Assembly: GCA_964396165.1 (NCBI GenBank)
Contig: CAYNEF010000012.1
Span: 15,361 to 79,360 of the forward strand
Direction: 5' to 3'
Length of the DNA stretch: 64,000 nt
Source: CALCZU01 sp964396165
GTDB lineage: Bacteria; Bdellovibrionota; FAC87; UBA2466
Shown: positions 51,310 through 59,607 of the stretch, one piece after another
Layout of the letters: every line of letters starts with the position of its first letter
How positions within the stretch are numbered: the first letter of the stretch is position 1
Position numbers and translations under genes: made by a program
Notes under the pieces: generated by a model
The model's input: the letters and a program-made list of their open reading frames with translations, nothing else
Databases searched by the model: none
Told to the model about the DNA's origin: nothing

Positions 51310-52667
51310 TTTTTCACCTCTTTTTTGGCAGGATGCACGATGACGACCGACCGTTTATTTTTATTCAAATATTTTTTTGCAACTCGTTGTAAATCACCAG
51401 CATTGATCTTTTTGTATTGCTCGATGATTTCAAACCCGCGCATGTAATTTCCACTGAGCATCAAGTACTCGCCGAGCATGCTACCGAGAGACTGATTGTC
51501 AGCAATATTACTGTAAAGACTTAATAGTTCCTGATTAAGTGCACGTTGAAATTGTACATTGCTGATTTTTGTCGACTTCACCAGTTCAATTTCTTTTTCC
51601 ATCAGGTTTAGTGCGTCCTGGGCTTTGTGTTTTTCTGTCAGGCTTGCGCTCATTTCAAAGAGATCTGGTGAAGAAGAAAGCTCCGCACTAGCCGAAACGG
51701 CTATGCCTTTATCCACTATCGCTTTTCGCATTCTAGATTCCATGCCGTTTGATAAATGAGTAGAAAGCAGGTTCAACGGAACAATATCTGCATCGTTCAC
51801 AGTAGGAATGGGATACGAAAGCAGTAAAAGTTCGCTTGTTGCCTGGGGATGGCTGATTTCGCGGAATCTTTCTTTTTTCTGTTCGGCTTCTTCCGGCATT
51901 TTCACATTGGGAATGACTTGAGACTTCATGCTGCCGTAATATTTTTCGATCATCTTCATGATCTTATCGTTTTCAAAATCGCCAATCACAATAAGAGTGC
52001 AATTATTGGGGGCATAAAATGTTTTGTAATAGTACTGAGCTTCTTCCACCGTGAATCCCTTGATTTCCGCCTCGGAACCAAGAACGGTATATCTGTAAGG
52101 TGCTGTTTCATACACCAACTCAAGCAGATTATCCCAAGCAAGCGACATGGGATTGTCGTCGTGTCTTCTTCTCTCGCCCACAACTGCCCCTTTTTCCTTT
52201 TCTAGCAGTGAGGCAACTAAATTTAAGTTTTGCATCCTGTCAGACTCAAGCTCCATGATGTCTTCGAGTTTTCTTGCCGGTACACTTTCGAAATAATTCG
52301 TACGGTAAAAATAGGTAGTAGCATTTTGTTTGTCTGCGCCCATTCTTGCCGAAAGAGAATCAAATTTTCCATCGGGATTTTTTGGAGTTCCGCGGAACAT
52401 CATGTGTTCAAAAAGATGTGCAAGCCCTGTTTTTTTAAGTTTTGGATCCAGTTTTTCGTGAAGAGAACCGACACGAAACCAAGTTTGATAAGTCAGTACA
52501 TTAGCCTGGTGTCTGGGGATAAGAAGTACTTGCAACCCGTTTTCGAATTTATACTCTGTCAGTTTATCGCTGGAAGGGAGAGTAATTTCTTTTACTTTTT
52601 CAAAACTCTTTGAAAAAGACAAACTTGTACACCCGACTAATAACAACAGGACTAGATTTTTTTTCAT
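51306..52667 (-). CDS. M16 family zinc metallopeptidase (active subunit), probable lipoprotein
   Basis: The 453-residue protein carries the inverted zinc motif HLFEH (84-88) in KTGLAHLFEHMMFRGTPK, with the downstream Glu in the KEKGAVVGERRRHDDNP segment. The N-terminus MKKNLVLLLLVGCTS has a lipobox LVGC, so it is likely lipid-anchored. M16 peptidases degrade peptides in the envelope. It pairs with the inactive subunit encoded immediately downstream (four-base overlap). A barrel-type outer-membrane gene lies three bases upstream, suggesting that these proteins act together at the cell surface or periplasm. Confidence 0.94.
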   Translation of the reverse strand: MKKNLVLLLLVGCTSLSFSKSFEKVKEITLPSSDKLTEYKFENGLQVLLIPRHQANVLTYQTWFRVGSLHEKLDPKLKKTGLAHLFEHMMFRGTPKNPDGKFDSLSARMGADKQNATTYFYRTNYFESVPARKLEDIMELESDRMQNLNLVASLLEKEKGAVVGERRRHDDNPMSLAWDNLLELVYETAPYRYTVLGSEAEIKGFTVEEAQYYYKTFYAPNNCTLIVIGDFENDKIMKMIEKYYGSMKSQVIPNVKMPEEAEQKKERFREISHPQATSELLLLSYPIPTVNDADIVPLNLLSTHLSNGMESRMRKAIVDKGIAVSASAELSSSPDLFEMSASLTEKHKAQDALNLMEKEIELVKSTKISNVQFQRALNQELLSLYSNIADNQSLGSMLGEYLMLSGNYMRGFEIIEQYKKINAGDLQRVAKKYLNKNKRSVVIVHPAKKEVKK

Positions 52668-52670
52668 ACG

Positions 52671-53984
52671 TTACTCTGGTTGCTGTGGATCAAAGCTTGA
52701 ATCATTTGGTTTTCTAGGCTGAGCCGGTTCACCGCTAGGATCTTCTTTTTTGGGTTCTTCTTTAATTTCATCCTTTTTCGGTTCTTCTTTCTTAGGCTCT
52801 TCGAGCTTCTTCACGTCTTCGCTCACACCAGTTGCTGTGACTGGAGGCGTAGGCGCGCTTGCCCAGCCGACCATCAAACTCATATTGTAACTACGGGAAG
52901 TAAGTTTACCCGGCAACGCGCCGTCTTCTTCAGCATAAGTAGAAAAATCCAGACGTACGAGTTTCAAATTCAGGCCAAGTCCGCCAGACAGATTTCCTTG
53001 GTGAAAGCCGGCTCGTAAAGCAAGAAGTCCGATCGGAACTTCTGTTCCGAAGTTAATATGTTTCCAAATTGAACCAGTTCTTGCGCCAAGCTCTGAGTTG
53101 GTTTCCCCACCAAGATTGATTTCGGAGATATCAAAAAGGAAATGAAAATTATCAATTGCCCAGACTCCCGGAAAAGCACTGTACCAACCAAGAGACATGG
53201 TGCGACTTAGTTTTGGCGCCGTACCGCCTACTTTGGCAATAGTAGGTGCTGCTGCAACTAAATTATTAAATACAAGAGACACTCGGTGTTCCAAACCGAT
53301 GGGAAGTTTTGGCAGCACGTATGTCGAACCAATATCCGCATCAATTCCGGCGCCGCCGCCACCAATCGTGTTTGCATCAATACTAGTAGAAGATTTTTGT
53401 GAAATTTCTGCAAGAGTGTACGATTTAGTTCCCCCTGTACGATGGTAAACTTTCACGGTCGCACCTACATGCAATTCCGGAACAATGATAGAGCGACCAT
53501 AGCCAACATATAAACCGGAATCGGTAAGTGCGGTGACTTCCACGCTGGAATCGAGTTCTTTTCCCAGTAAAGCAAAATTTACTTTCGTATCAGCCAACAG
53601 AAGACCGACAGCGAAATTTTTCTTAAAATAATAAGGCAATAGTCCAATGCGCGCCGAAATCGGTGTACCTTGGTATTCTGTCATCTTATCGACTAACGTC
53701 TGGATGTTGTCGTTTCCAAGTTTCGTCAGTGTGCTTAATGCAGAAATCGTTTTTGATCCGACACTGCTATTGATTCTTAAGCCGCCCTCTCCGTTACCCG
53801 AGTAAAGGCTTAACCCCGCAGGATTGTAAAAAAGCGCGTATTCGTCGTTAGACCAACCGTAAAATGCGCCCCCCATCCCTTGTGCGCGGATGCTTCTGGA
53901 AGGTGCGTAGTATTCTTTCAATGCCCATGCAGGCAGAGAAGTTAAAGCAACAATGATAAGAAATAACTTTGTCATATTTTTCAT
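52671..53984 (-). CDS. Outer-membrane protein, FadL/PorV-like, with acidic Lys/Glu/Pro tail
   Basis: A 437-residue exported protein (signal to about ALPAWA). The start of the mature region, APSRSIRAQGMGGAFYGWSNDEYALFYNPAGLSLY, is the consensus opening of FadL/PorV/UPF0164-type barrels (gGAfxAxaddxxaxxxNPAGL). The last 60 residues are a low-complexity tail of EEPKK repeats. The gene overlaps the upstream lipoprotein gene (ATGA) and lies three bases before the M16 pair. The barrel may move hydrophobic molecules or act as a secretion partner; the tail could bridge to the peptidase lipoprotein (inference). Confidence 0.8.
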   Translation of the reverse strand: MKNMTKLFLIIVALTSLPAWALKEYYAPSRSIRAQGMGGAFYGWSNDEYALFYNPAGLSLYSGNGEGGLRINSSVGSKTISALSTLTKLGNDNIQTLVDKMTEYQGTPISARIGLLPYYFKKNFAVGLLLADTKVNFALLGKELDSSVEVTALTDSGLYVGYGRSIIVPELHVGATVKVYHRTGGTKSYTLAEISQKSSTSIDANTIGGGGAGIDADIGSTYVLPKLPIGLEHRVSLVFNNLVAAAPTIAKVGGTAPKLSRTMSLGWYSAFPGVWAIDNFHFLFDISEINLGGETNSELGARTGSIWKHINFGTEVPIGLLALRAGFHQGNLSGGLGLNLKLVRLDFSTYAEEDGALPGKLTSRSYNMSLMVGWASAPTPPVTATGVSEDVKKLEEPKKEEPKKDEIKEEPKKEDPSGEPAQPRKPNDSSFDPQQPE

Positions 53985-54751
53985 GGGATTACCGTTCTGA
54001 TGGATATTCTTGCTGTAGCAATTGCGGATTCTGTTGCAGCGGCGTTATTTTTCAAAGCATCCGGAATCGAGGTGAAAGCGGTCGCGATGTCCGTTAACCC
54101 GGCACCTGTCAGAGAGCTTCCTGAAACTGCAGAAATGTCAGTTACACATGCTGTTACGTCTGTAGAGCACATGCCGGGAGTAGCTGTAGAAATCACTCCA
54201 TTTGTAGGACCAATATCGCTTGCGCGCAATGCTGTCGGTGCACTTGTATTTACAGTGTTGCAACTATCTCCAGCGGCAACGCTTTGATACGAAGCCGTTT
54301 TTGCGAGTCGAACTGCACAGTCAGCAAAGTTAGCGACTGCCTTTAACAACGCACCAGTATCGCCTGAGGTAGAATCTGCGGCTAAATCCGTGCACGCTGT
54401 TTTTGCGGAAGCGATGTCACTCGATCTAGTTTCACTCCACGGAATCAGAGTGTTTGCCAGAGCTCCTAACATTGTTGCGTTTCCTGTCGGGATAACGGAA
54501 ATGAGAGACTTTAAAGTGACTCCCCCTTTAGCTAAATAGACAGAACACAATTTTTCGTTCTTTTGTTTTCCTGCTGGAAGTTCATTGTAATTTTCAATGG
54601 CGCATGCGTAATCGCCTTTGTGTAAACAAGCGCGGGCTGCCTCAATATATTCTTCCGGTGTACTTTTTTTTGCGAGAGGTTCATAGATGTTACAAGACAA
54701 AAGAACAGGCAAAAATGCCAGATAGACAAGCGGTTGTTTCATTTTTTTCAT
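53981..54751 (-). CDS. Lipoprotein with helical repeats
   Basis: A 256-residue protein with lipobox LLSC (LPVLLSCNIYEP), and a TPR-like opening (PEEYIEAARACLHKGDYACAIENYNELP). The rest is Ala/Ser/Thr-rich with several cysteines. It is the first gene of the minus-strand unit lipoprotein-barrel-M16-M16, so it is probably the envelope accessory of that set. It is similar in style to the tetratricopeptide lipoproteins that accompany beta-barrels, but exact function is unknown. Confidence 0.7.
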   Translation of the reverse strand: MKKMKQPLVYLAFLPVLLSCNIYEPLAKKSTPEEYIEAARACLHKGDYACAIENYNELPAGKQKNEKLCSVYLAKGGVTLKSLISVIPTGNATMLGALANTLIPWSETRSSDIASAKTACTDLAADSTSGDTGALLKAVANFADCAVRLAKTASYQSVAAGDSCNTVNTSAPTALRASDIGPTNGVISTATPGMCSTDVTACVTDISAVSGSSLTGAGLTDIATAFTSIPDALKNNAAATESAIATARISIRTVIP

Positions 54752-54813
54752 TTTCAGATCCTGATGAATGATTTTTAAGATTTGATAACTGTATCAAAGA
54801 AAAAGATGCACGA

Positions 54814-54850
54814 CAAAAAAAATCGGGAGAAGCGGTGCGCTTCTCCCGAT
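54814..54850 (-). terminator. Rho-independent terminator of the lipoprotein gene at 54883
   Basis: ATCGGGAGAAGCG (54822-54834) pairs perfectly with CGCTTCTCCCGAT (54838-54850) around a three-base loop. Eight A on the plus strand (54814-54821) give the minus-strand T-run. It separates this gene from the M16 operon. Confidence 0.96.
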
Positions 54851-54882
54851 CAAAAAATGATGAGCCGAGTTAAATTATAACA

Positions 54883-55470
54883 TTACATTCCGTATCCGTT
54901 ACCGACGGTATTGGCGACGGCCTGTGCTTGACCTGGCAATCCAGGTTTGATGTTTTGATTCACATGTTGAATCGCTACCGCATAAAGACTTTGTACAATA
55001 TCAGGCGTCATTGGAATTCCACGTTCCTGCAAACTTTTTCCGACGGAGTTCACAAGAGCCCTACCTACTGAGCGGATGAGCCACTCTTTTGATTCAGGCA
55101 AATATGCGTAAAGCGTATCGGGATTTCCCGGTTGTGGTACGCGAATGGTGCTAAATAAAAGAAGCAGATTCGCAATATCATTATTACAAGAACCACCTGA
55201 TTGCTGCGGCATAACAGGAAGCGCTGGTTGTTGTCCCTGTGCTTTTTGTTGAGTCATTTGCGCAGCCATCAAAATAAAAACCGGCGAATATTGTTGCGAG
55301 CAACTATCCTTTGCTCGCAAAGCAGCATTTTGTAAATCGGCAAGCATCTGCTTGTCTTCTGGTTTATCCATCGTCAAAGGTGCTGGAGGAGGCGGTACAC
55401 TGTCATCACCACCACAACCCACCATAATAAGAAGAACCAAGGGAGCGAAAAAGCATATTAGGCGTTTCAT
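54883..55470 (-). CDS. Lipoprotein, hypothetical
   Basis: A 195-residue protein with a lipobox (MVGC in LLIMVGCGGDDS) followed by a Pro-rich start (PPPPAPLTMDKPED). The body is helical with two Cys (SCSQQYSP; SCNND) and a Gln-rich stretch (QKAQGQQPALPVMPQQ). The second half contains IQHVNQNIKPG and a Gly/Asn tail ending GNGYGM. It is transcribed alone, with a strong terminator. No family was recognised. Confidence 0.68.
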   Translation of the reverse strand: MKRLICFFAPLVLLIMVGCGGDDSVPPPPAPLTMDKPEDKQMLADLQNAALRAKDSCSQQYSPVFILMAAQMTQQKAQGQQPALPVMPQQSGGSCNNDIANLLLLFSTIRVPQPGNPDTLYAYLPESKEWLIRSVGRALVNSVGKSLQERGIPMTPDIVQSLYAVAIQHVNQNIKPGLPGQAQAVANTVGNGYGM

Positions 55471-55900
55471 AAAATTCCTTAAATAGTTAAAGCGTCGTCT
55501 TTGACATTAGAGAGTGCAATCACGGGGCCAAGAATGTCTTTCTTTTTTTCGACTGTTTAGTAGACACTCAAGTGTAAATGCGTGCGTAATGTGTCTAGGT
55601 TTTTAAATCTGCTCAAAAGATTTACAGTCGTATTTTTTTACACCGCTTTCTTCATCTTTTGCTATTCCCGAGTAAATTCATAAATCTAACGTGTATGTAC
55701 TTTTGATAGGCAGTCCCTAAAAGCCTTCATAATTTGTAAGTTGTTGAAACTCTTGTGTGATAGCAGGGGGTGAAGACTGCGATGTGAATGAAGTATACAG
55801 AGGGTTTTGCGTGTGAAAAACGGGTTTTCCGCACGAAAATGTTTGGCAGGTTAATTGAAATAGTAGTCAGTACAGAGGATTTATTTTTTTAGGGGTTGTT
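55471..55900. other. Divergent intergenic region, 430 bases
   Basis: This separates two divergent lipoprotein genes. It contains AT-rich stretches that could hold promoters in both directions, but I could not define boxes with confidence. There is no RNA gene, repeat or protein-like reading frame. AGGGG lies eight bases before the plus-strand gene at 55901. Confidence 0.4.
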
Positions 55901-56542
55901 ATGAAAAAATCACTTATTGCCATCTTTCTCGTTATTCCATTCTTAATCTCCTGTTCCCAAACAGAAGATGCTGATGCTGTAAGAAACACGCTTACAGGCA
56001 GCAACGGGTACTCCGATGGTGATCCAGTGGTGCAATCTGCAGATGGCCAACTGTACTCAGTAGGCTGCTTGCAATCGAGCGCTTCAGTAATCAAACAAAG
56101 AGGTGCGGTTGCAATGAGTGACTGCCAGGTCAGCCTGAACTCCGGTTCTATTCAAACCGAAGCTGGCAGCCGCGGTAAATTTTTCTCCAACAGTTATGCT
56201 TATGTGTATTATCCACCGACTTATTATAATCCCACATACAGCACTTATAACTATGGCAGCAACTACGGTACAAACAGTGCACCTTATGTAAATTATCCAA
56301 CAAGCACCAATAACTATAATTGCTATAACGACAACAGATTTAAAAACGATACGTTCTGTTCTTTTGTTTTCGGAGCTAATTCCAACATCAATTGCTATTA
56401 CCTCTTAGGTTACAACAACACGAATTATAATTCTTACAGCAGCTACTACAATTCCAGCTGCAGCTCGCAATGCATTTACTCGGTGAACCCGTCGGTTTGC
56501 CAAAGCCGTTGCTACAATCAAGTACCGGTTTACTACTACTAA
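55901..56542 (+). CDS. Asn/Tyr/Ser-rich lipoprotein
   Basis: A 213-residue protein with a lipobox LISC (IPFLISCSQTED), a compact N-terminal domain with two Cys (VGCLQSS and SDCQVS) and then a stretch of about 120 residues dominated by Tyr, Asn and Ser (YYPPTYYNPTYSTYNYG; NNTNYNSYSSYYNSS) with several Cys near the end (SCSSQCIYSVNPSVCQSRC). The composition recalls the Gly/Asn/Tyr lipoprotein at 11303. It may be a surface-exposed, partly disordered or cross-linked coat component. An AGGGG ribosome-binding site precedes ATG 55901, and a terminator follows. Confidence 0.7.
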   Translation: MKKSLIAIFLVIPFLISCSQTEDADAVRNTLTGSNGYSDGDPVVQSADGQLYSVGCLQSSASVIKQRGAVAMSDCQVSLNSGSIQTEAGSRGKFFSNSYAYVYYPPTYYNPTYSTYNYGSNYGTNSAPYVNYPTSTNNYNCYNDNRFKNDTFCSFVFGANSNINCYYLLGYNNTNYNSYSSYYNSSCSSQCIYSVNPSVCQSRCYNQVPVYYY

Positions 56543-56573
56543 TTTAAATTTCGTTTCCAGTCGGGAACTTTAG

Positions 56574-56609
56574 ACGGGCTGAATCCTAAACGGGTTTAGT
56601 CCGTTTTTT
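56574..56609 (+). terminator. Rho-independent terminator after the Asn/Tyr-rich lipoprotein gene
   Basis: ACGGGCTGAATCC (56574-56586) pairs with GGGTTTAGTCCGT (56592-56604) allowing G-T pairs, followed by a T-run through 56609. Confidence 0.85.
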
Positions 56610-56652
56610 ATTTGGGAACATCGCAAAGCAATCATGTATACGATTCCCAGAG

Positions 56653-57001
56653 CATCGCACGTGCGATGTTAATTCAAGTAGCTCGATGAACACATCACAT
56701 TGCACGTGCGATGTGGGTGTTGCTTCGATTGGATCGGCTCTCCCAGCCGCGTTGGGTCGCTACTGCAACTTCGAGTGAGCTCGTGGCCACTTGGCCTTAC
56801 GGTTTTGCCAGCAGCCCAACGATTTACGAGATTCATTTCGAAAGTGCTTCCCATAAAATTAAAAAAATATTTTTTCATTAAATTGAAAACCTATTTGCAA
56901 ATTTTGCACATCACACCGCTGAAGCACTGAAAAAAAGTTAGGCCAAGTGGCCACAGAATTTTTTCGAAGCTGCAGTAGCGACCCAACGCGGCTGGGAAAG
57001 C
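56653..57001. repeat. Structured repeat element B (upstream of the HNH endonuclease gene; arms 56737-56773 and 56965-57001)
   Basis: The element has the same layout as copy A at 5986-6339. A 37-nt arm starting GCTCTCCCAGCCGCG (56737-56773) is repeated inverted at 56965-57001 with two mismatches. GGCCACTTGGCC (56785-56796) pairs with GGCCAAGTGGCC (56941-56952). Arm spacing is 191 nt (copy A: 193). Near the inner end of the arm, copy B has CTGCA where copy A has CCCAGA, and both arms of each copy carry the matching change. Palindromes CATCGCACGTGCGATG (56653-56668) and CACATTGCACGTGCGATGTG (56696-56715, one G-T) lie on the left side. The HNH gene begins 97 bases after the right arm. Confidence 0.85.
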
Positions 57002-57044
57002 AGAAATTCTCGAAGATTTTTTAGTTTATGCTCCTCAAATTCGA

Positions 57045-57093
57045 TTGACACTCTCCTAATAACAAAACATATTTATCGACGATATACAGGAGG
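57045..57093 (+). promoter_or_regulatory. Predicted promoter and ribosome-binding site of the HNH gene
   Basis: TTGACA (57045-57050), 17 bases, then CATATT (57068-57073) resemble a sigma-70 promoter, and AGGAGG (57088-57093) lies four bases before ATG 57098. The promoter sits 43 bases beyond the right arm of element B, so the arms are not in the HNH transcript unless transcription starts further upstream. Confidence 0.6.
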
Positions 57094-57097
57094 TTTT

Positions 57098-57937
57098 ATG
57101 ACTCTTAATCTTCACGAAAAAGCGCTCACCTGTGCGAAGAATTACAAACGCTGTGAACTAGAACTTTTAAACATCCTAGGTCTAATAGATCAGGATAATA
57201 CTTACCTTGCCTTCGGAGTCTCAAGTTTATTTCGCTATTGTGTGGAAATATTGAAACTCTCTGAAGCGGATACGATGAAATTTATTCAAGTTACACGTAA
57301 GGCTGCGTTAATCCCTGAACTTAAAACGGCAATTGAGAATGGAGACATTACTACTACCAAAGCGGCACGCATTTCCTCAGTAATTACCCCAGGCAATCAT
57401 TTGCAATGGATTGAAACAGCTAAGTTGTCTACTCACCGAGAACTGGAACGAGAAGTAGCGTCAGCAAACCCAGTTCCCCATACCGTTCATAAAATTAAGC
57501 CATTGGATGCTGAATATAGTGAACTGAAACTGACTATTTCAAAGGAACTACAGCAAAAATTGGAACAAGTGCAAAAAATTCTCAATACCTCTTCGATTCA
57601 TGACGCGTTAGAGAAGAGTCTAGACCACATATTAAAAAAGAAAGACCCACTCGCAAAGGCTGAGCGGAGTCTAAACAATCTACATCGCACGTGCGATGTA
57701 GCAAAAGTGGTGACTTCGAGTCTTGTGACAACAAACAAAAATTCTAGAGTTTTACCAGCTCACACAAAGCACAAGGTATTTTTAAGAGATCGTGGAAGAT
57801 GTACGTTTAAGAATTGTGGTTCGGATCGTTTTATTCAAATTCATCACAGAAAGCCGGTTTCACAAGGTGGCACTCACGAGTTAACTAACTTGATGACCTT
57901 ATGTCATGCCCACCACCGAATGTTGCATGCCCATTAA
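57098..57937 (+). CDS. HNH endonuclease
   Basis: This 279-residue protein has an N-terminal helical domain (about 1-125) with FGVSSLFRYCVEILKLSEADTMKFIQVTRKAALIPELKTAIENGDITTTKAARIS, the pattern of the large HNH family that includes DUF222/13E12-like proteins. A linker with helical ELKLTISKELQQKLEQVQK and a charged stretch follows. The C-terminal HNH domain has HTKHKVFLRDRGRCTFKNCGSDRFIQIHHRKPVSQGGTHELTNLMTLCHAHHRMLH, with the catalytic His pair (IHH) and both zinc Cys pairs. Its promoter and element B lie directly upstream, and a perfect GCACGTGC palindrome lies in the linker-coding region. I infer that it acts on the element's DNA or RNA. Whether it nicks, homes or mobilises is unknown. Confidence 0.9.
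   Translation: MTLNLHEKALTCAKNYKRCELELLNILGLIDQDNTYLAFGVSSLFRYCVEILKLSEADTMKFIQVTRKAALIPELKTAIENGDITTTKAARISSVITPGNHLQWIETAKLSTHRELEREVASANPVPHTVHKIKPLDAEYSELKLTISKELQQKLEQVQKILNTSSIHDALEKSLDHILKKKDPLAKAERSLNNLHRTCDVAKVVTSSLVTTNKNSRVLPAHTKHKVFLRDRGRCTFKNCGSDRFIQIHHRKPVSQGGTHELTNLMTLCHAHHRMLHAH
57681..57700. repeat. 20-bp perfect palindrome inside the HNH coding region
   Basis: TACATCGCACGTGCGATGTA is its own reverse complement and lies in the linker-coding part of the HNH gene, in frame as LHRTCDV. The same core marks elements A and B and the tRNA-Val scar. This would fit insertion or maintenance of a recognition palindrome in a tolerant linker. Confidence 0.9.
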
Positions 57938-57944
57938 CCCTTAA

Positions 57945-57972
57945 CCCGTTCCCCTTTGACACGGGCCTTTTT
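57945..57972 (+). terminator. Possible terminator of the HNH gene
   Basis: CCCGT (57945-57949) pairs with ACGGG (57961-57965) across an 11-base loop, followed by CC and a TTTTT run (57968-57972). The stem is short and the stability modest. It lies 22 bases before the heptose kinase start and would separate the HNH gene from the sugar operon. Confidence 0.45.
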
Positions 57973-57994
57973 CAGAGGTTATTGTCCATTCATA

Positions 57995-59074
57995 ATGATT
58001 ATTACACGCACGCCGTTTCGGTTCACTTTGGGTGGAGGGGGAACAGACCTTCCTTCTTATTATTCACGCTTTGGGGGCTTTGTTTTCACTGCCGCCATGG
58101 ATAAGTACATGTTCATTGCGGTGAACAGACCCATTGTCGACGATTTGGTGAGACTGAAATACTCCTCATCTGAAACGGTGGACTTAGTTTCTGAATTGCA
58201 GCACCAACTTGCACGCGTTGCGTTAGAGCACACAGGCATTAAAAATGCGATTGAAGTGATTTCTTGGGCGGATATCCCAGCAGGCACTGGCCTTGGTTCT
58301 TCCAGCAGTTATGTTGTAGGACTGTTGAATGCACTTTATGCATTGCGTCGAGACATTCAATCTACGGCTGATATTGCCGAAACTGCCTGCCACCTCGAAA
58401 TGAATATTTTGAAAAAGCCCATCGGCAAACAAGATCAGTATGTGGCAGCTTTTGGCGGCCTACCTGTTTTGGAAATTGCCAAAGATGGCAAGGTCACTGT
58501 CCGCCAGGCAAAGATAGATTTTTCTACGATGGATGAACTGAACAGAAACACCCTGATTTTCTTTACCGGCAAAACCCGTTCTGCAGATGAAATTCTTCTG
58601 CAACAGGATAACTCCGTTAAAAAAGAAAATAAGGACGTCACCGACAGTCTCCACCGCATTAAAGAAATTGGTTACAAAATTTTAGAAGCCATGGAAGGCG
58701 GCAACCTCGATCAGTTCGGACACCTGATGCACGAACATTGGGAAAACAAAAAACGCTTATCCGCTAAAATTGCAGATCAAAGACTGCACCGTATTTATGA
58801 AATCGCGCGTGAAAATGGCGCGCTTGGTGGAAAAGTAACCGGCGCTGGCGGCGGCGGTTTCTTCGTGTTCTACACACCGAACAAACACCAGCAATTAAGA
58901 AAAGCAATGTTGTCTGAAGGCTTAAGAGAATTGCGTTACCGATTTGATACCGAAGGCAGCAAAGTGCTTGTGAACCTTGCAGACAGCCGCGGACGTTACG
59001 AAAGCTATTCCGAACCCTTCTGGGCTACCCCTGAAACACGGCAAAATGAACCGGTTGTTTCCGGTAACGCCTGA
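57995..59074 (+). CDS. GHMP-type sugar kinase (HddA-like heptose 7-phosphate kinase)
   Basis: I place the start at ATG 57995 (MIITRTPFRFTLGGGGTDLP), which fits the family; the frame extends upstream. Motif I TPFRFTLGGGGTDLP and motif II GTGLGSSSSYVVGLLNALYAL are GHMP kinase hallmarks, and the C-terminal GGKVTGAGGGGFFVFY is motif III. The sequence matches HddA, which phosphorylates D-glycero-alpha-D-manno-heptose 7-phosphate at C1. GmhB-like phosphatase and a nucleotidyltransferase follow, supporting heptose activation. GDP-heptose and ADP-heptose routes differ in the anomer used; HddA-type kinases belong to the GDP-alpha-heptose route. Confidence 0.9.
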   Translation: MIITRTPFRFTLGGGGTDLPSYYSRFGGFVFTAAMDKYMFIAVNRPIVDDLVRLKYSSSETVDLVSELQHQLARVALEHTGIKNAIEVISWADIPAGTGLGSSSSYVVGLLNALYALRRDIQSTADIAETACHLEMNILKKPIGKQDQYVAAFGGLPVLEIAKDGKVTVRQAKIDFSTMDELNRNTLIFFTGKTRSADEILLQQDNSVKKENKDVTDSLHRIKEIGYKILEAMEGGNLDQFGHLMHEHWENKKRLSAKIADQRLHRIYEIARENGALGGKVTGAGGGGFFVFYTPNKHQQLRKAMLSEGLRELRYRFDTEGSKVLVNLADSRGRYESYSEPFWATPETRQNEPVVSGNA

Positions 59075-59082
59075 ACAAAACA

Positions 59083-59607
59083 ATGCGCGCACTCTTCTTG
59101 GATCGCGACGGGATCTTCAACGAAGTAGTCACTCATGACGGCACGATTCATTCTCCAAAAAACTGGGACGAAATGAAGTTCTATCCCGAAATGGACCGGA
59201 TTGCCGAAGTAAAACCTCTCGGATTCAAACTGGTTCTGGTGACTAATCAACCGGATATTGAGCGAAAAATAATCTCTCAAGACTTCATTGATGACTTGCA
59301 TGCAAAAATTAAAAGCAAATACGAGTTGGATGCAATTTACTGCTGTCCCTACTCTTCCAACTCACACCCGTTAAAAAAACCAAACCCGGGAATGTTTTTG
59401 CAAGCGGCAAAAGAAATGCATCTAACACTTTCTGAAAGTTTTCATTTGGGCGATACGGATCGCGACGTAGGTGCCGCAAAAAACTGTGGCTGTAAAAGTA
59501 TTCTGTGGGACAGGCCCTATAATCAGGGAGTTAAATCGGACTACCGGATCAAAAACTTTTCAGAGTTGCATACCCTTCTCTCAAAGTTTGCAAAGGAGAA
59601 CCACTGA
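59083..59607 (+). CDS. D,D-heptose 1,7-bisphosphate phosphatase-like HAD phosphatase (GmhB-like)
   Basis: A 174-residue HAD protein with the nucleophile motif FLDRDGIFNE (Asp6, Asp8), LVLVTNQPDI, and the C-terminal LGDTDRDVGAAKNCGCKSI. The zinc-site Cys-rich region is CCPYSSNSHPLKKPNP, as in GmhB. It removes the C7 phosphate of heptose 1,7-bisphosphate. It lies nine bases after the kinase gene and its stop abuts the next start, so the three steps are encoded in order. Confidence 0.9.
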   Translation: MRALFLDRDGIFNEVVTHDGTIHSPKNWDEMKFYPEMDRIAEVKPLGFKLVLVTNQPDIERKIISQDFIDDLHAKIKSKYELDAIYCCPYSSNSHPLKKPNPGMFLQAAKEMHLTLSESFHLGDTDRDVGAAKNCGCKSILWDRPYNQGVKSDYRIKNFSELHTLLSKFAKENH

